Source: Lithospermum erythrorhizon (lineage: Eukaryota; Streptophyta; Magnoliopsida; Boraginales; Boraginaceae). Taken from it: DNA of 64,000 nt. Shown here one piece after another: positions 12,204-24,850 of this stretch. Position 1 is the first letter of the stretch, and each line of letters starts with the position of its first letter. The stretch is taken from contig JADFUC010000458.1 in NCBI GenBank assembly GCA_019722365.1, positions 1 through 64,000 on the forward strand, given 5' to 3'. The notes below the pieces were generated by a model. That model searched no databases. It worked only from the letters and a program-made list of their open reading frames with translations, and was not told the origin of the DNA. The position numbers and the translations under genes were made by a program.

Positions 12204-14910
12204 TGTAATAACTCATTTAAAAAAAAATTTAAATTTTCAAGGGACCCGGGATATTTTAAATAATCTCGATGATATAATATGGTCAGAAATTTTAAATTTA
12301 ATTATACTTTATAATTTAGTAGTTTTTGCCATGAATATTTTATCTTTTGGAATCGGGTTCGTGGGAGATTTAAGTACGATAAGTCGAGAAATTAACCGAA
12401 ACCGAACGCACTGAAGTTTTTAAATATCTAGTCACGCTTATCTTCCACATCATCATTATCAAACACTTCATCATCATCTTTTTCATGCTTGGTCAAAGAG
12501 TTCTACCCCTCTCCCTTTAAAAAATTTCATTTACTTTCTTCGATTGTCGTCAAACTCAAGCATCGGTTGGTAATATTGTTCTCCCATCATTCTCTTCGGT
12601 GCTAAGTGTAAAGAAATTTCAAGTCTTTCAGATGTTTCCTCGGTTTTGACATAGTTGACTTTGCTTGACTTTTCCATAATTGAATTTGTATGATAAACCT
12701 AGTCAAGGCTATGACGCATTCGGTTTACGAATTCGTGATTTGTGAGACTGTCAGGACGTTACGGTCGGTGCTGACTTTTTTTAGGTTTTCATTGGACTTT
12801 ACGTGATATTTTTATAAGACTTTAAATGTGTAGGAGGTTAGTATCAATCTTTATTATAGTTGTTACAGAAATTGGGTGATTTAAAATCGATTAAAGCGAA
12901 GGCATATTGAAAAATCATGGAGCACTGAGATGGAGCATGATTGTTATCATGACTTATACTTAGTTTGAATAACTTATAAGCTTCCATTTGTAAATGGTAA
13001 AAGCCGATACTTGAATTTAGCTGGGAATCGACATGTCCATGGATTTATAATTGAGCAGCTTTATCCGCTATGTTAGATCAAGTAGATAGCTTCCCAAGAG
13101 TTGTTATACTTGAACGCCGTATAGTAGTAGCTCATTATACTTTCTCGGTGTCGCTTAGGCGCTGACGCGAAAAGTAAGTGCTACCATTGCTTTTTCATGG
13201 TTGCTCAGCGTAGCTAAGAAAGTAGTACTTATCTCACGGGTGCTATTTCATGTGACATTAAATTGTGTGAAATATATGATGGATATGATTATGTGAGAAA
13301 CGATATACATGTTATTACGATATGATTAAGATATACATGTCATCAGGTTATGATTACGCGAATTATATACATGTAATTGTTATATGACATGTGATTTAGC
13401 CCCCGTGGCCAGCACGCCAGGCACAGTCAACTCCCAACTTATGTTTCGATTGGCCTCATTTACACTTATGATTTCTATGGCTCCTGCCGGCACTTATGAT
13501 TTCGTGGCTCATATGCATCAGTTTCACTTACGACATGTAGATGTTTTAAATGTTGGATATTGCTCTGGGGGAGCAGAGTAGCCGGGTTATCGAGAAGTAA
13601 TGTCAGAAAGTTATTCTGCGACTGAAAGGACTGAAAGTATCGTGTGGGGGTAACCTAAAAGTCAGATTACTAGGATTTGCGACTCTCCTTCCGCAGATAC
13701 GCGACGCTTATTATCTCTAGTCAGATAATAAGGATGGCCTTATACTTCTGATAAAGAAATGTACGACTCGATCGCCATGTGTGCATCAAGCCGGGTGTGT
13801 GGCCCTATACTACGGCATAAATAAGGTTTGGCCTCCATATACTGCAGGTATAAGAGCTTGCATGAGTCTTTTCTACTTACGTGCGGTACTGTCGACGTGG
13901 CCCTATACCACTAGATAAGGCGTGCTGCCTTATACTTAGCGAGTAAGAGCGAGCTCTTCTAGTGTATAGCAGCCGGTGTGCTCATACTTAAGCAGCGTGT
14001 TCAGACTTAAATAGATGAAATAAGCGATACGCCTTTATACTTCATAGATAAAACATATGTTTCTCATAGATAAATAAGGCTTTGGCCTTATACCGCGGGT
14101 ATAAGTTTTACAGTGATTATTGATTTAGTCCATTCCCAGCAGTAATCTTTGACCGAGTATACGCGACATTGTGAGAATGCAGTATAACGCTGTGATACGG
14201 TAGATACAGGCTCATTTACTGTAGTTTTAGTCAGTTGTTAGTTCATTTCTTTTCCGAAATCAAAAGGGCTATTTAACCTTCTATTATATCTTCACGTATT
14301 AGGTCTGTGATTTTAATGATGTCAGGATGACCTTTTTTTAGTTCGATATATGTATTTTATTCATATTTGACTATATTATTGATCACTCATTCCGTACGGT
14401 AAGTTCACCCCCGTGTTAAGTTTCACTAAGCCTCAAGTGCGCTACACCCTCGCATTGGGCGGCATTTCATTCAGGCCAGCTCGGCTGTGACGGCCACTGA
14501 GCCAAGAGGCTGCTGTGAGTTTGGTTCCGGTGGCTAAAGTAGCATCGGGCGGCCGAGATCCTCACCGATTTTGATGCTATTGGCCAACCGCTTTGATTGT
14601 CAGATTTTCCTTTTGAAACTTTAGCCTTGCCTGGCCGTTGTCAATTTTGTATTCGTGGATACAAGACGACATTCGTCAGCCTTGCCGCATTACTTTATTG
14701 TGATACGCTGCGTATATATACGGGTTCATTGCTTCGATATCACCAATGGATTATAAATTTTAAAACCGCTTTTGATTGGGGAAACTTAATCATGATCACA
14801 TTTTTGACAAACGAATTGTGGCTCTTGGGAACCCAGACGCTCCACGGCTTCGTGGACTCGTTCTCGGATTTAATGACTCTCACTCGTGGCGGCCGACCCC
14901 GCGGTCAAGC
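12204..14910 (+). repeat. Long chromovirus-type LTR, copy A
   Basis: It starts TGTAATAACTC and is homologous over about 2.5-2.7 kb to 54955-57697 and 59809-62339. Shared landmarks in order: a run of A with AAATTTAAA; AATCGGGTTCGT; CCGAAACCGAAC; GATATTTTTATAAGACTTTAAATGTG; TACTTATCTC; GACTCTCCTTCC; repeats of CTTATACTT...GTATAAG; CATGTGTTAAGTTTCACTAAGCCTC; GGCGGCATTT; ATGGATTATAAATTTTAAAA; and GGCGGCCGAC near the end. LTRs of this length starting TGTAACACCC/TGTAATAAC are typical of the Del/Tekay chromovirus lineage. The pol region that follows supports this. The 3' edge is approximate. Confidence 0.68.
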
Positions 14911-15039
14911 AATTTTCAAATGAGCTGTGCTCAGACATCAGTATCTGTGTTTTGCCTACTTGTTTTTTCTTCTTTGAGCCGAGGAGAGCGGTGTCTTTTG
15001 TATAAGTCTGTGGTTTTTCTTTGCTGCGCAGGACCGCTG

Positions 15040-18000
15040 GCGATGCCACCCAGAGCTGCCAAAGGGCGGTGCAGAAATGGCAAAAGCCCTGGTAGCCATG
15101 AGGCCGAATGGGTGGGTATAAATTGCCGATGAAGACAGCCACCAGGTCCGGAGGCGCAAATGGTTACGTCGGCAGGTTTGAGGTAGACCTCGTAGAGGAG
15201 AGAAACAGCGAATGCCGTGCCGTCGAGCAAATGCGGGTCGAATTCCGCAGCCACACCGGTTTCTCGGCGATCCACCGGTTTTCAGGGGTTCGCCAGAGCG
15301 TGCTATCGAGTTCATCCGGGACACTTCAAGTCGATTTGAGCCGGAAGGGGATCAGGGGCGGGGACAGAGTGAAGCTACTTATGTACTTCAATGAGGGTGC
15401 CCGTGACCTGGAAGAACTTGAGCGACTTCCGATCATGGTGAGGAGTGTTCATGTTTCCCGGGAGCGATTTGTCGAAAGCCTTTCCGGGAGAATTATCAAG
15501 CTGAGCACCTACATGGCGGCCTTCGGGAGAGAGAGCTTATTTCGCTGACATGGCTCGAGGTCAAAGGAGGAGTAATGGCAGGCGCGCTCGTAGCCGATTT
15601 CAGGTCGACTACTTCGATGTTTATCCTAAGAGCGGTAAGAGATCACTTGATTCGTGGACGGATCGACGCGAGATACGTCACCGCATCTCATCGATGGAGT
15701 TTACTAGTTTCCAGCGCCGCGAGAACGCAAATTAAGACGGAAATGGAGCCGCGTAGCCTGCAGCTGCTGGATCGGCGAGGAGTCGACCGAGACTTTCTAT
15801 TCCTAGAGACCTTCTGGGCTCTGTAGTTCGCAGGAGGACTGGGACCAGCCAGATCACCCCGCAGTCACTTCAAGCGTCTCGGCAAATCCGTCCGGAAGCA
15901 TTACGTTAGTACTCCTTCTCGCACGCTGGCCATGGTGATCCGTCAACAAGAGTAGTCTACCGGGGTCCATCCGTTGTTACTGCCATGGGTCGATTGGGCA
16001 CAAAGTAAATTGGATTTCCTCGGAGAAGCGTGGTCTATGTTATTTCCATACCAAATAGCCTGTGACATTGGGCGGGCAGTTGTCCCTGGGCCTTCCTGCA
16101 GGGAGCTTCAAAGACTGGGCCCACCGCCAGAGGGCGTTATCGTGGAGTCATGTCGATCTGCCGCCGCGGAGGCCGGGATAGCTGAGCCGTAGGGACCTCG
16201 TAGGAGACGCGGGGTAGCCGAAATGAGCCGGTCGAGGCTGACGTTCATAAGTATACACGAGGCGGCGATAATTTCGTGAAAGGGGGCGATTTATATTATT
16301 TCAGATGATACTGCGCGGGCGTTGCTTGATTTCGGGGCTACGCGATTTTTTCAGTTGCAGTTTTATTTTATTCGATGCGTTTTGCTCGTTCTACTTCGCA
16401 TTGGCGACACTCGTAGGGAGGCCGGGCCAAAGTGGGCATTGGTATATGTAGACCGCCCTTTCACGCTGGGTTGTCACTGTCTGCCGATTTACTCCATTCG
16501 AAAGCTCGATTGACCTGCCTGGTAATGGGTTTGGGAAACATCATTCCGCTATTGATCAAGCATCGGAAAGAGATTACTAGGGGTTCTAGAATAATTTATA
16601 TATCCATTTCATGAGCATGTAAAGAGATTTTGCCGAAGTTTTGTATCAAGACTGAGGCTGTGAGATTGATTCTGAAGCGTGATCGTCTCGGGATACGTGG
16701 TTGATTTGAATAGGTAAGAGAATGTGCACTCTGAGATGCTGGTCGTTAGAGTTCAAGGATGTTTTCCCAGGACTCTACCGGGCCGCCACCGTAAAGCGGA
16801 GGTCGAATTTGCTATCGAGGTTATTCCTGGTACGGCACCAATTCTCTTCCACCGCATGTGACTTCGATATAAATGTAATCGGGTGAATTTATGGACTCGT
16901 TACAGGAGTCAAGCCGACGCGGATTCATCGACCGGCGTATCTCCGGGTGCACCCGTTGCTCAGAAAAAGCAAATACGGTTCAATGGTGTCAGCAAGACGA
17001 CTATGAAGTCAATAAGTGACCATTAAGAACCGAAACCCATTTCCCGTAATTGACGACGGTTTGATCACCAAGGATGCCGCGTGTTCTCAAGATCGATTCA
17101 TGTCCGGTTATCATCGGGCCGAGGATCAGTGGGAGAGATTCCAAATCGGCTTTCCGATCTCAAGTATGACATTAGCGAGTTTATAAGTGATGCCATTTGG
17201 ATCGACAAACGCACCTGCATTTTTCATGGATTTTGGCGAACCGTGTTTCGCGAGTATCCGATTGAGTTCGCGGTGGGTATTCATTAATGATATTCTGATA
17301 TATTCTGTGTGGGCGTTATGAAACACGGCAGCATTTGGCAGATCGTGTCAGGACCTCGGCATAACAATTCGCCAGCGCCACAATTTTCCAAACGTGGAGT
17401 TCCGTCAAGGAAGGCGTATTCCCCGGGTCATGTTATTTCTGGGCGAGGGTATTTTTGTTGATCCACGTAGCGGAGGTCATGAACATCAAGTTGCCCACAA
17501 GCCAAAGGATCGGTGTTAGAGTTTCGGGGCCACCGTTCTTATAGGAGATTCATCAAGTTCTTTCCTTGATCAAGCGACGCCTACTGACCAAAGTCAATTA
17601 AAGTGGGTTCCGCGATTGGGATGATGACGCGAGGATCGCCTGTGATACTAAAGTGCTTGACTGGCTCCGCAAAGGCTGCTTTTATACCGGCTCGCCCCGA
17701 GTGGCTACGTGATTTATAGCTGATGCTCGCATCAGGGATCGGGCGCGTTTCGACGCAGAATCGTAGCGCACGCCATGCCTCGAATACCGGCAAATCACGC
17801 AGGCTAACTATCCGAACGGGCGATTTTGAGCTACCAGACGATAGTCGCTATGCCAAGCCAAGTGGTATTACTTTATCTCAGATGTGGGGTTAAATGCCGA
17901 TTTTTAATGATCACAAGAGTTTGAAATATCTTCCTAATGCTAGTAGAGATTTGGAATTTGAGTATGAAAGTGGACGGAGTCTACCGCTGATTACACTCGA

Positions 18001-18225
18001 CTATCGAGTACCACCCAGTGCAAATGAGTAGCCGACGACCGGCAGTAAGTGGAAACGTTATTCCGCAGGTATTTAAACAAATTGAGTCGGTTTGATGCTG
18101 CATGACGAGATTTCGCCTATACGAGTTCGGCCTCAAAGGTTTCGTGGATCGAATCTTAGAATTTCAACAGTCGGCATTTGCATCGCAGTCACAAGAATTT
18201 GTAAAGGGTCGACGATTACTTTATT
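15040..18225 (+). pseudogene. Chromovirus (Del/Tekay-like) gag-pol, truncated
   Basis: After the LTR, a possible gag begins at about 15,040 (MPPRAAKGRCRNG). An aspartic protease near 16,290-16,360 reads ARALLDFGATRFF, with DFG in place of the usual DSG. RT begins near 16,750 (EFKDVFPGL, then EVEFAIEVIPGTAPI across a frameshift). It continues with GFIRP, TIKNRNPFPVIDD and a MPFG-like block near 17,190. The catalytic block near 17,275 reads VFINDILIYS, with N for the first D. Downstream come FSKCEF and HVISGRGIFVDPR near 17,390-17,470, GYYRRFI-like near 17,545, and RNase H near 17,920-18,020 (DHKSLKYLPNA, then LDYRVPPSANE). Past about 18,225 the match stops: I see no integrase, chromodomain or 3' LTR. 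Changes at catalytic residues and many indels mark it as dead. Confidence 0.72.
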
Positions 18226-19854
18226 ATTTGCAGAGCGGAGTTAGTATTGCTTTTATTTTGTGTGATATTTGATTTTCAGGTTATATTTGCTCGCTGGGAT
18301 CTGGGGTCTCTGGGCAATTTCTCATTGTATTCTTCCGCTACCTTCTTTGCTTCTTCCAACTTGATGTATTTCACTGTTAGCTTCGAGACAAGCGATGTTG
18401 GCAATTGGTTCTAACACCACCTTCATCGTCCAAATTGTAACCCATGAAAGAATAAGCATCATGTAGACTCTTTCATCCATCGCGGTACGCTTTTGTTTAT
18501 CGCCCGAAACGCAAGCAAGAGCTTCAACGCTTTCCCAGCTTTGTTTTAGATTCATCAACGCTTCCTCATCCTCGTCGGCTATGATAGATGCTCCAAACTT
18601 ATCCATGAATAAATCCACACATTATATCAGCTAACAATCAATGGAATTTGTCAGAAGCTCAAGTGCGAACCATGTTTTAGCCGCCTCCCGACAAAGTTAC
18701 CAGAGTCAGTATTACACATCGTCTTCACTAGCACAAAAAGATAATTGGGAATCGTATGCCTTGAAGTGATTCCCTGGGTCCCTCATGCCATCAAAATTTC
18801 GAATCTCGCATCCAAACCTTTTGGCATTGCTCGTGTTAGACGAGCGAAAGCAAAGGCGGTGTCAAGTAAGCTGGCCTATCCTGTAAGTATGTCTTTGAGT
18901 TTGGCTTTAATTTCATTGACCTATAATTAAAGCCTACACTTGTTTATATCCTCATTACCGCCTCAAAGATCACCGATACCCCCAGCCTCACATTTCCTCT
19001 TTTTCGTCTCACAAATACAATTTCAGGTTGCCTCAAAATTGTAGCAGCGCCTACCTTGTACGCTCCCATGCCCGTTGTCCGTAGGGGGACCAAACTAGAG
19101 CCGATCAAGTGGGAAGAAAGTAATAATCATCGGGCATTTGTTCCGTAGTATTCCTCATCGAATAAATCGGGACTATCATCTTTCTTACATCGATGTTCCA
19201 TTCGATGATATTCTCCTCTACTAATCTCTTCTAGGAATGATTTTGACTTGTGCACTAGGTGTCCTCGTAACTGTTGTAAGTCGAACCCGGGTTACGCTAT
19301 GTTGTTGATTTTCATCGTTGATTCCCCGTGAGACGCAAAGCAATTGATGAGGTCTTTTTTCCGATTGCTGGCCAAGTGACGGCTGGGTTTTCCGTATGGA
19401 CTTATCAAATCTTTCTTTCTTTCTTTCTTTCTTTCTTCTATGTCATATTTTTGAAATAGTGGATATATTTTCTCCCTATGCATCGGGGTGTGTTTTACAA
19501 GGCTAATGAATAGAAATAGTAATTTGTATTAACACTACCTCTAAATAAAGGATCGCGCATCGATATTTATAAAGGATGTTTAAGGATCTTTAGGCCTTAA
19601 GACGCGATGCTGGCATATCTCAAGTTTTGATGCCACTTACTGCCATTTATATAGTCTTCGGACTTTGGATATATTCCTTTGATAAATTGCCTAGAAATTT
19701 CATCATATGGACCGGTCCATCAGGCTCTATTTCTACTCCATATCAAGAAGCTAATTACTCAACATTTTTACTGCTCAATCCCCTATGTCACCATGGGGCT
19801 CAGAAGACAACGAATCACTCTGCGTGTTTCTCAAAGTAAACGTGACTAACGAAT
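18226..19854. other. Unassigned region with a 98-codon minus-strand ORF
   Basis: A minus-strand frame at 18322-18618 starts MDLFMDKFGASIIADEDEE and is acidic at first, then hydrophobic (MMLILSWVTIWTMKVVLEP). I do not recognise it. It could be a retrotransposon gag remnant or an unrelated ORF. The remainder (18.7-19.85 kb) has no visible domain except a (CTTT)n microsatellite at 19411-19437. Confidence 0.3.
19411..19437. repeat. (CTTT)n microsatellite
   Basis: About seven tandem copies of CTTT on the plus strand. Confidence 0.9.
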
Positions 19855-20592
19855 CCAAGCTTTTGGCCGGGCTTAATGAACGGTCCCGCGCTGGGTATCA
19901 AGTCCGACGGGTTTAAGGCCCTTAACGAACGGCCCGGCCGCAGGCGGTTATCGGGCCCCTACGGTTCGAGGCTCACATTTCTAGTTTAATGGTACTGCTT
20001 AATACCAAATACCAATGCTTATCCCTTATAATAATAAATTAATAATGTTTCTCTCGATTATTTTCTCGATATAAACTTACCCGTTGTTTTCAAACTAAAA
20101 TGATGTTCATAAACCAACGACTAGTTTTTGCAACGCCTAGGAATGTAATAATCCGCTACTTGTATGAATAAACATGGTACCCGGCCTCGATCAAACGATT
20201 TATTCCCAACGGCTATAACGGCTCTTTTGTGCTAAACGTGGTAACATTAAACGGCATTTAGTACCAACGACAATATAACGCAGTTTCTTTTCTGCATTTC
20301 AAACGCGTACCGCTTCGATTAAACGGCAATACGCTTATTAGAAGTCAATACCATGGAGGCTCATAAAAGTGACAATACTCTTCCACCATTTCTCACAACT
20401 CACAATCATTTGTAAGCAAACTCAAAGCAATAACAAGCAATCAAAATCTATATCAATAAATCATATCATGTAAGAATTCTATCTCAAGGGCTTCTTCATC
20501 GCAATCTACACCCACAATCTACATTGCTCCATCTCCGGTTTGGTATTATCTACCAACTTTTTATAAATTGTGATATTTGTTCTTCTAAATTA

Positions 20593-22652
20593 ATGGCACC
20601 AAAACGTGAATCTGTAAAACGCTCAAAGCCACAGCGCTAATATGTCTATGTCTAACGATTATGTTAATTTAGAGGATGATAATCGTATAATCTAACTACC
20701 CATTATTAACTCTCAATCTAAGGATACTACTAACGAAAGTGAAAACTTCATGGATTTGGAAATATTTTAATGGAGACCGTGAAAAGCAAACGTAACTCTC
20801 AGATAAATTGTAAGGCTACTTATCGAAACGGGCGGGGGTACGGGAACCGGGTCATCTTACTAGACACTACTGGTCATATAAGATCACTAAAGATAAGGCC
20901 GCGGGAAGCGGTGTACACAAGGAACTATCGCTATCCAAACTGCAAGCAATCTTTTTTTAGTATTTTCGCTTATGTGGATTGAAACTATGAAATTTGTAAT
21001 CGCGCTCTTTTCCTTTTTTAATCATCAAGGGCATTTAAGCTTTTACTAAATGGATTCAAAAATGTCTTTAATCCCTGCCATGATCCCCCATACTACTTTA
21101 CTTAACCTATGCTTTAAATATTTTAAAAATGAAAGATATCTTCTAGGTAACACTCTTGCGAATTTGCCTTATAAAATGTGTTCGACTAGCGATATCGGTG
21201 TTTTTGGATTTTGGAGAATGTGTGTATGTTTGATTGACAAGATCGTGGGTCTTACAAAGCGAGAATTATATATTTAGATCGATCAAGTAAACATAACAAT
21301 ATTCAAATTTCTAAGGTATACTGCACGTGCTACCCATTATAAAATGTTTAATAGCATTACTTCAATTTCATTTGATAATTGGCCCGCTAATAACGCTTCA
21401 ATCTAAAAATTAAGGATGCCTATTAAATCGATTTTAGTGAACTTTTTCATGTTAGATGTTTATGTCACGCCCTTCAATTAGAAGGCGAAGATGGAATAAA
21501 AGTTGTTTTGGGATGAGTTTATTTTACTGAATTGCAAAGCCATTAATTTTGTCATAATGGCGGTGCTAAGACATTATAAATATAAAAAACTGTCGAGGCT
21601 TCCCGGCAAGAAGTTAAGAAACAATTTTGATTATGAAATTAGATGGAACTCGACTACGACCTACTAGTTCGTATTATGTATATGAATAAATCTCCGATTT
21701 TTATAGAGAAGATGTCTGACAGAGTATATTATGCATCACTCACATATACTAATTGGAAACATTGTTATGAATTACTAAGTTTAGAATGTGTCGTTAATCT
21801 CTCTCCATTCATATATTCAAACATATAAATTATTATGTTGCTAGAGATATGATTCCTAATATGGAAGATAAGTTTTTAAATATTTTCACATATACCACAT
21901 GCATATGACCGTATAATCTTCGATCCTAACGCTAAATTAAAGCATTTTAATTTCTATGTGAAATCGTATTATGAATCTTTTACTACCTCTTATCCGTAAC
22001 TAAAGAGTTTTGATGTTCTAAATGGAAAGATGGAATTGAAACGTATATGTATAACATGCATAGAAATACCACCATGTACGGACAAAAAGCCACCTTCAAG
22101 TAGTAGCAAAGTTTTAATGTGCCCCGCATCGAGTTAAAATACGGTCAACATGATCACCTAGAAACGCTTTTACAAGCTTTCAGTGAAATTGATCCACCGC
22201 CTCCACAAGACACGAATGAAGCTAACTCAATATTTAACTACCAACATCAATCAAACAATATAACGATAAAAAATCCTTTTGTTATATTAAAATGGGCGGG
22301 CGAGCAAGTGAAGCCTTATTTCCGGTCTTGTCTATGATGGCAAAAAGAATTTAATATCCCTATGCACAATGGAAGCAAGGAATCCGCATTAAAGTACGGG
22401 CGGTTACAATACAACCAAAGACGTTAGCGACTTCATGCCTCGGGCGATCAAGTACGTAGCGCATCAAGGATCGGACTACGTTTGTTATTGGGATGGGCAT
22501 AAAGACACAAATACGGGAACGTAAAGGAAAAAGATACGCTCGATGATCTTAGTGATAATGAGGAAGAACAAGAAGACGAAGAGAGCAACACAATAGACGC
22601 TTAAAGACTAATGTTAAGAAAGGTCCAAGATGAATTAATTTATGATGATTAG
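20593..22652 (+). pseudogene. hAT transposase, copy 1
   Basis: The ATG at 20593 (MAPKRESVKRS) is followed by an acidic stretch and a BED-type zinc finger region: ENFMDLEIF, then CKATYRNGRGYGNRVILLDTTGH. This corresponds to the BED pattern of cysteines and a late histidine. The core contains FHVRCLCHALQLE-type sequence near 21,450-21,510 across a frameshift and an ISFDNWPANNA block near 21,365-21,400. The C-terminal dimerisation domain (Dimer_Tnp_hAT) near 22,280-22,420 reads across frames as ILKWWRASEALFPVLSMMAK, then SKESAF for the usual ASESAFS. The ending YDD is shared with copy 2. Several frameshifts and stops break it. The transposase would cut and reinsert the element in the nucleus. 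Confidence 0.7.
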
Positions 22653-22799
22653 AATTGTAGTTTTGTAACTTTATAACTTTGTATTATTTAAGGAAACTCA
22701 TGTAAACTCCTGGCCCGCACGAGTATAAACTGTGAACGGCTTAAAATAATAAAATGTTCTTTTATTCCATACAAATAAACTCTCTTTTTTTTGGAACTT

Positions 22800-23085
22800 T
22801 TTGGATTAAACGGAAAACCAGGCTTAACTGGCATCACGCTTATCCCTAAAAAGTGGCAGATTGTTTAGTATCTTTTAATCAAGTTTGGGGAATAAACGCC
22901 AAAATTCAGTACTACGTGAACGGGTACCACGTTTATTCCTAAAAAGTGGCAGAAACTTTTCGTTTTTTTTTTGCAACTTTTTGGATTAAACGTGGTACCG
23001 TGTACTGTATAACGGTACCACGTTTATCCCTAAAAAGTGGCAGAAAGTACATGGATTAAACGTGGTACCGCAGAGTAGCTACTAA
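22800..23085. repeat. GGTACC-centred repeat cluster between transposase and accessory ORF
   Basis: Contains both orientations of a roughly 13-bp word: AAACGTGGTACCG (near 22,988 and 23,057) and CGGTACCACGTTT / GGGTACCACGTTT (near 22,923 and 23,018). Three copies of TATYCCTAAAAAGTGGCAGA follow the word. The same word recurs at 20.2, 24.7, 42.7-42.9, 45.7 and 46.5 kb, always within the two hAT elements. Known parallels are the subterminal repeats bound by transposase or accessory proteins in Ac and Spm. Confidence 0.7.
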
Positions 23086-23252
23086 TGCTTAATCGCGGAA
23101 ATTTAAATATTAGGTTCTTAAACCATTCAATTGGAAACACTTTTACTCAAACTCTAAACTTCAAAAATAAATTCTCTCAACTCAATCTTCAATTCTCTAT
23201 AAATCATCTTTCAATTAGTCAATTACATTATATTAAGATCAATAAAGTTAAA

Positions 23253-23660
23253 ATGGCACCAAAAGTATTTCCAAAATAAGAAATTGTCAATCAAGTAAAA
23301 CAAGAATGGGTGAGGAGAGCCTAACATTTAAATACCACCACAATCACCACTACAAGAGGGAAGTTAAGATTTAGGCGAATGGCCGAGAAGTTCAAGTAGT
23401 GAGTGAAAGTACTAAGATATTGGCCGGGCTGCATTTTAGAATTATGAGAAATCAAGGCGGTAATCTGCAATCTTTTATTCCAATTTTTAGATCATGCCAA
23501 ACTAGTACCATTTACTACTTTTACAAGCATTGTATCCCCGCCATTGTTTATAAGTTTTATGAACTGCCTGACTACGTTAGAAACGACAGAGAGCGCTGGG
23601 TTGTCATTACAATATCGATGGAGTTACAGTGTATTATAAATCTTAAACCGATTTAATAAA
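23253..23660 (+). pseudogene. Accessory ORF of hAT copy 1, unrecognised family
   Basis: The leader before the ATG at 23253 is AT-rich (AATCATCTTTCAATTAGTC). The protein starts MAPKVFPK and is frameshifted early. In successive frames it shows EIKAVICNLLFQFLDHAKL and then IYYFYKHCIPAIVYKFYELP. The ORF downstream of the transposase in hAT copy 2 starts MAPKK and contains EIKQFTGNLLFQYLDDAKL then ICTFSCEWYPEIVMQFYKSM. The two are therefore clearly homologous. A P-x-IV-x-x-FY pattern recalls plant transposon/gag-like proteins with an LVREFY motif, but that is only a resemblance. The product lies between two GGTACC clusters, so it belongs to the element. Function unknown. Confidence 0.5.
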
Positions 23661-24589
23661 AAACATTCTAAGATGCTTAATGGGGGTTAATGACATCTTG
23701 TTGGACGCACTAACCGATCAACATTACAAAGAGTGTGTACAAGAGCTTAATAACACCTGTAGAAAGTTAAGAAAAAAGTTAAGGAATAAAGGTATAAGAC
23801 TAATTTGAATGGTATACAAAAGCTCTTGGAAAGCTGCGTATCCAAAGATTTTGTCTTCTCTACTAGTCAAGCATCCAAATAAGCTGTTTGCATTCCTTCG
23901 TTACGCGTGTTGTCTATAAAGTGAATTACATGGGTTAATATGCCACGCTTGGATACTTAAAACATATGTTTCATCAAAGGCGGTTTCAACCCTTCACATG
24001 TACATTATTCTCCTCTATTTGTTACACAAAGTGCCCAATGGTAACGTACGCTGATGCAGCATGACTTTGAAATGGGAAGTCAATCATTGATTAAATTAAG
24101 TGTTTTTATGACTTTTATCGCTGCCTAAATAGAGGTGTGTTTGAACATTTAGCTTGACGCGGCCTGCACGCAGGTTGAGGTTCAGCATGGTACCTCCTAC
24201 TTTGGTTGGCAAATATCACGAAGCCGACCGAGCCTCGAAGAAGAGGCTCCTCGCTTCTCCTGATCATCCGACAGCCTAAGGCCAACGCTTAATCAATTAA
24301 CGCCAACATAAAGCCGCTTACAAATAACGAGCATCAAAGCCGAGCATGCGCCTAAGGTCAGCAAAGAGAGCGTATTTATCATGAAAGCGAGTATACGAAT
24401 GAGTGCGAGGCCGAGGTGTATGGCGAGCAAATGCTGATTCAATTTGAGAACATGTTTCCATTTAATAATGTTATTTGAATATTGGATTATATTCATGCTT
24501 AGTATTCAACAATTCTAGTTTTATGTTATGCAAGCATTTATTTTCTAATTTCGATATTAATATGTTTGATTTCACTCTTTAGAATTATT

Positions 24590-24850
24590 GTTAACGTGGT
24601 GTCATTTGTTTTAAAGCTACCTGAACACTATTGTATTTCAAAATGAACATCGCCGCATTTTTTAGTATTAACGCGCACTGCAATTTAAAAAAGCGTATCA
24701 CACGTTATCACAAGACAAAATAGAGTTGTTATTAACGTGGGTACCGCTTAATATAAGCCGCACTAATGCTAATAACAATAACGCTATTTACATTATCGAT
24801 GTTAACGCGGCATCGCTTAATATAAACCAGACCACGTTATCAATGTGCTC
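24590..24850. repeat. Right subterminal repeats of hAT copy 1
   Basis: TTAACGTGGTGTC, TAACGTGGGTACCGCTTAATATAA and GTTAACGCGGCATCGCTTAATATAA are variants of the GGTACC word, followed by the GC-rich terminal zone. They are more degenerate than the internal cluster. Confidence 0.5.

Noticed and set aside
14870..15324. Overlapping minus-strand ORFs of 90-122 codons
   Set aside because: They lie opposite the GC-richer gag start of the chromovirus and show no known motifs; open by composition.
15108..15548. 146-codon plus-strand ORF considered as a host gene
   Set aside because: Its position between a chromovirus LTR and the protease/RT makes it part of a decayed gag; no independent evidence for a host gene.
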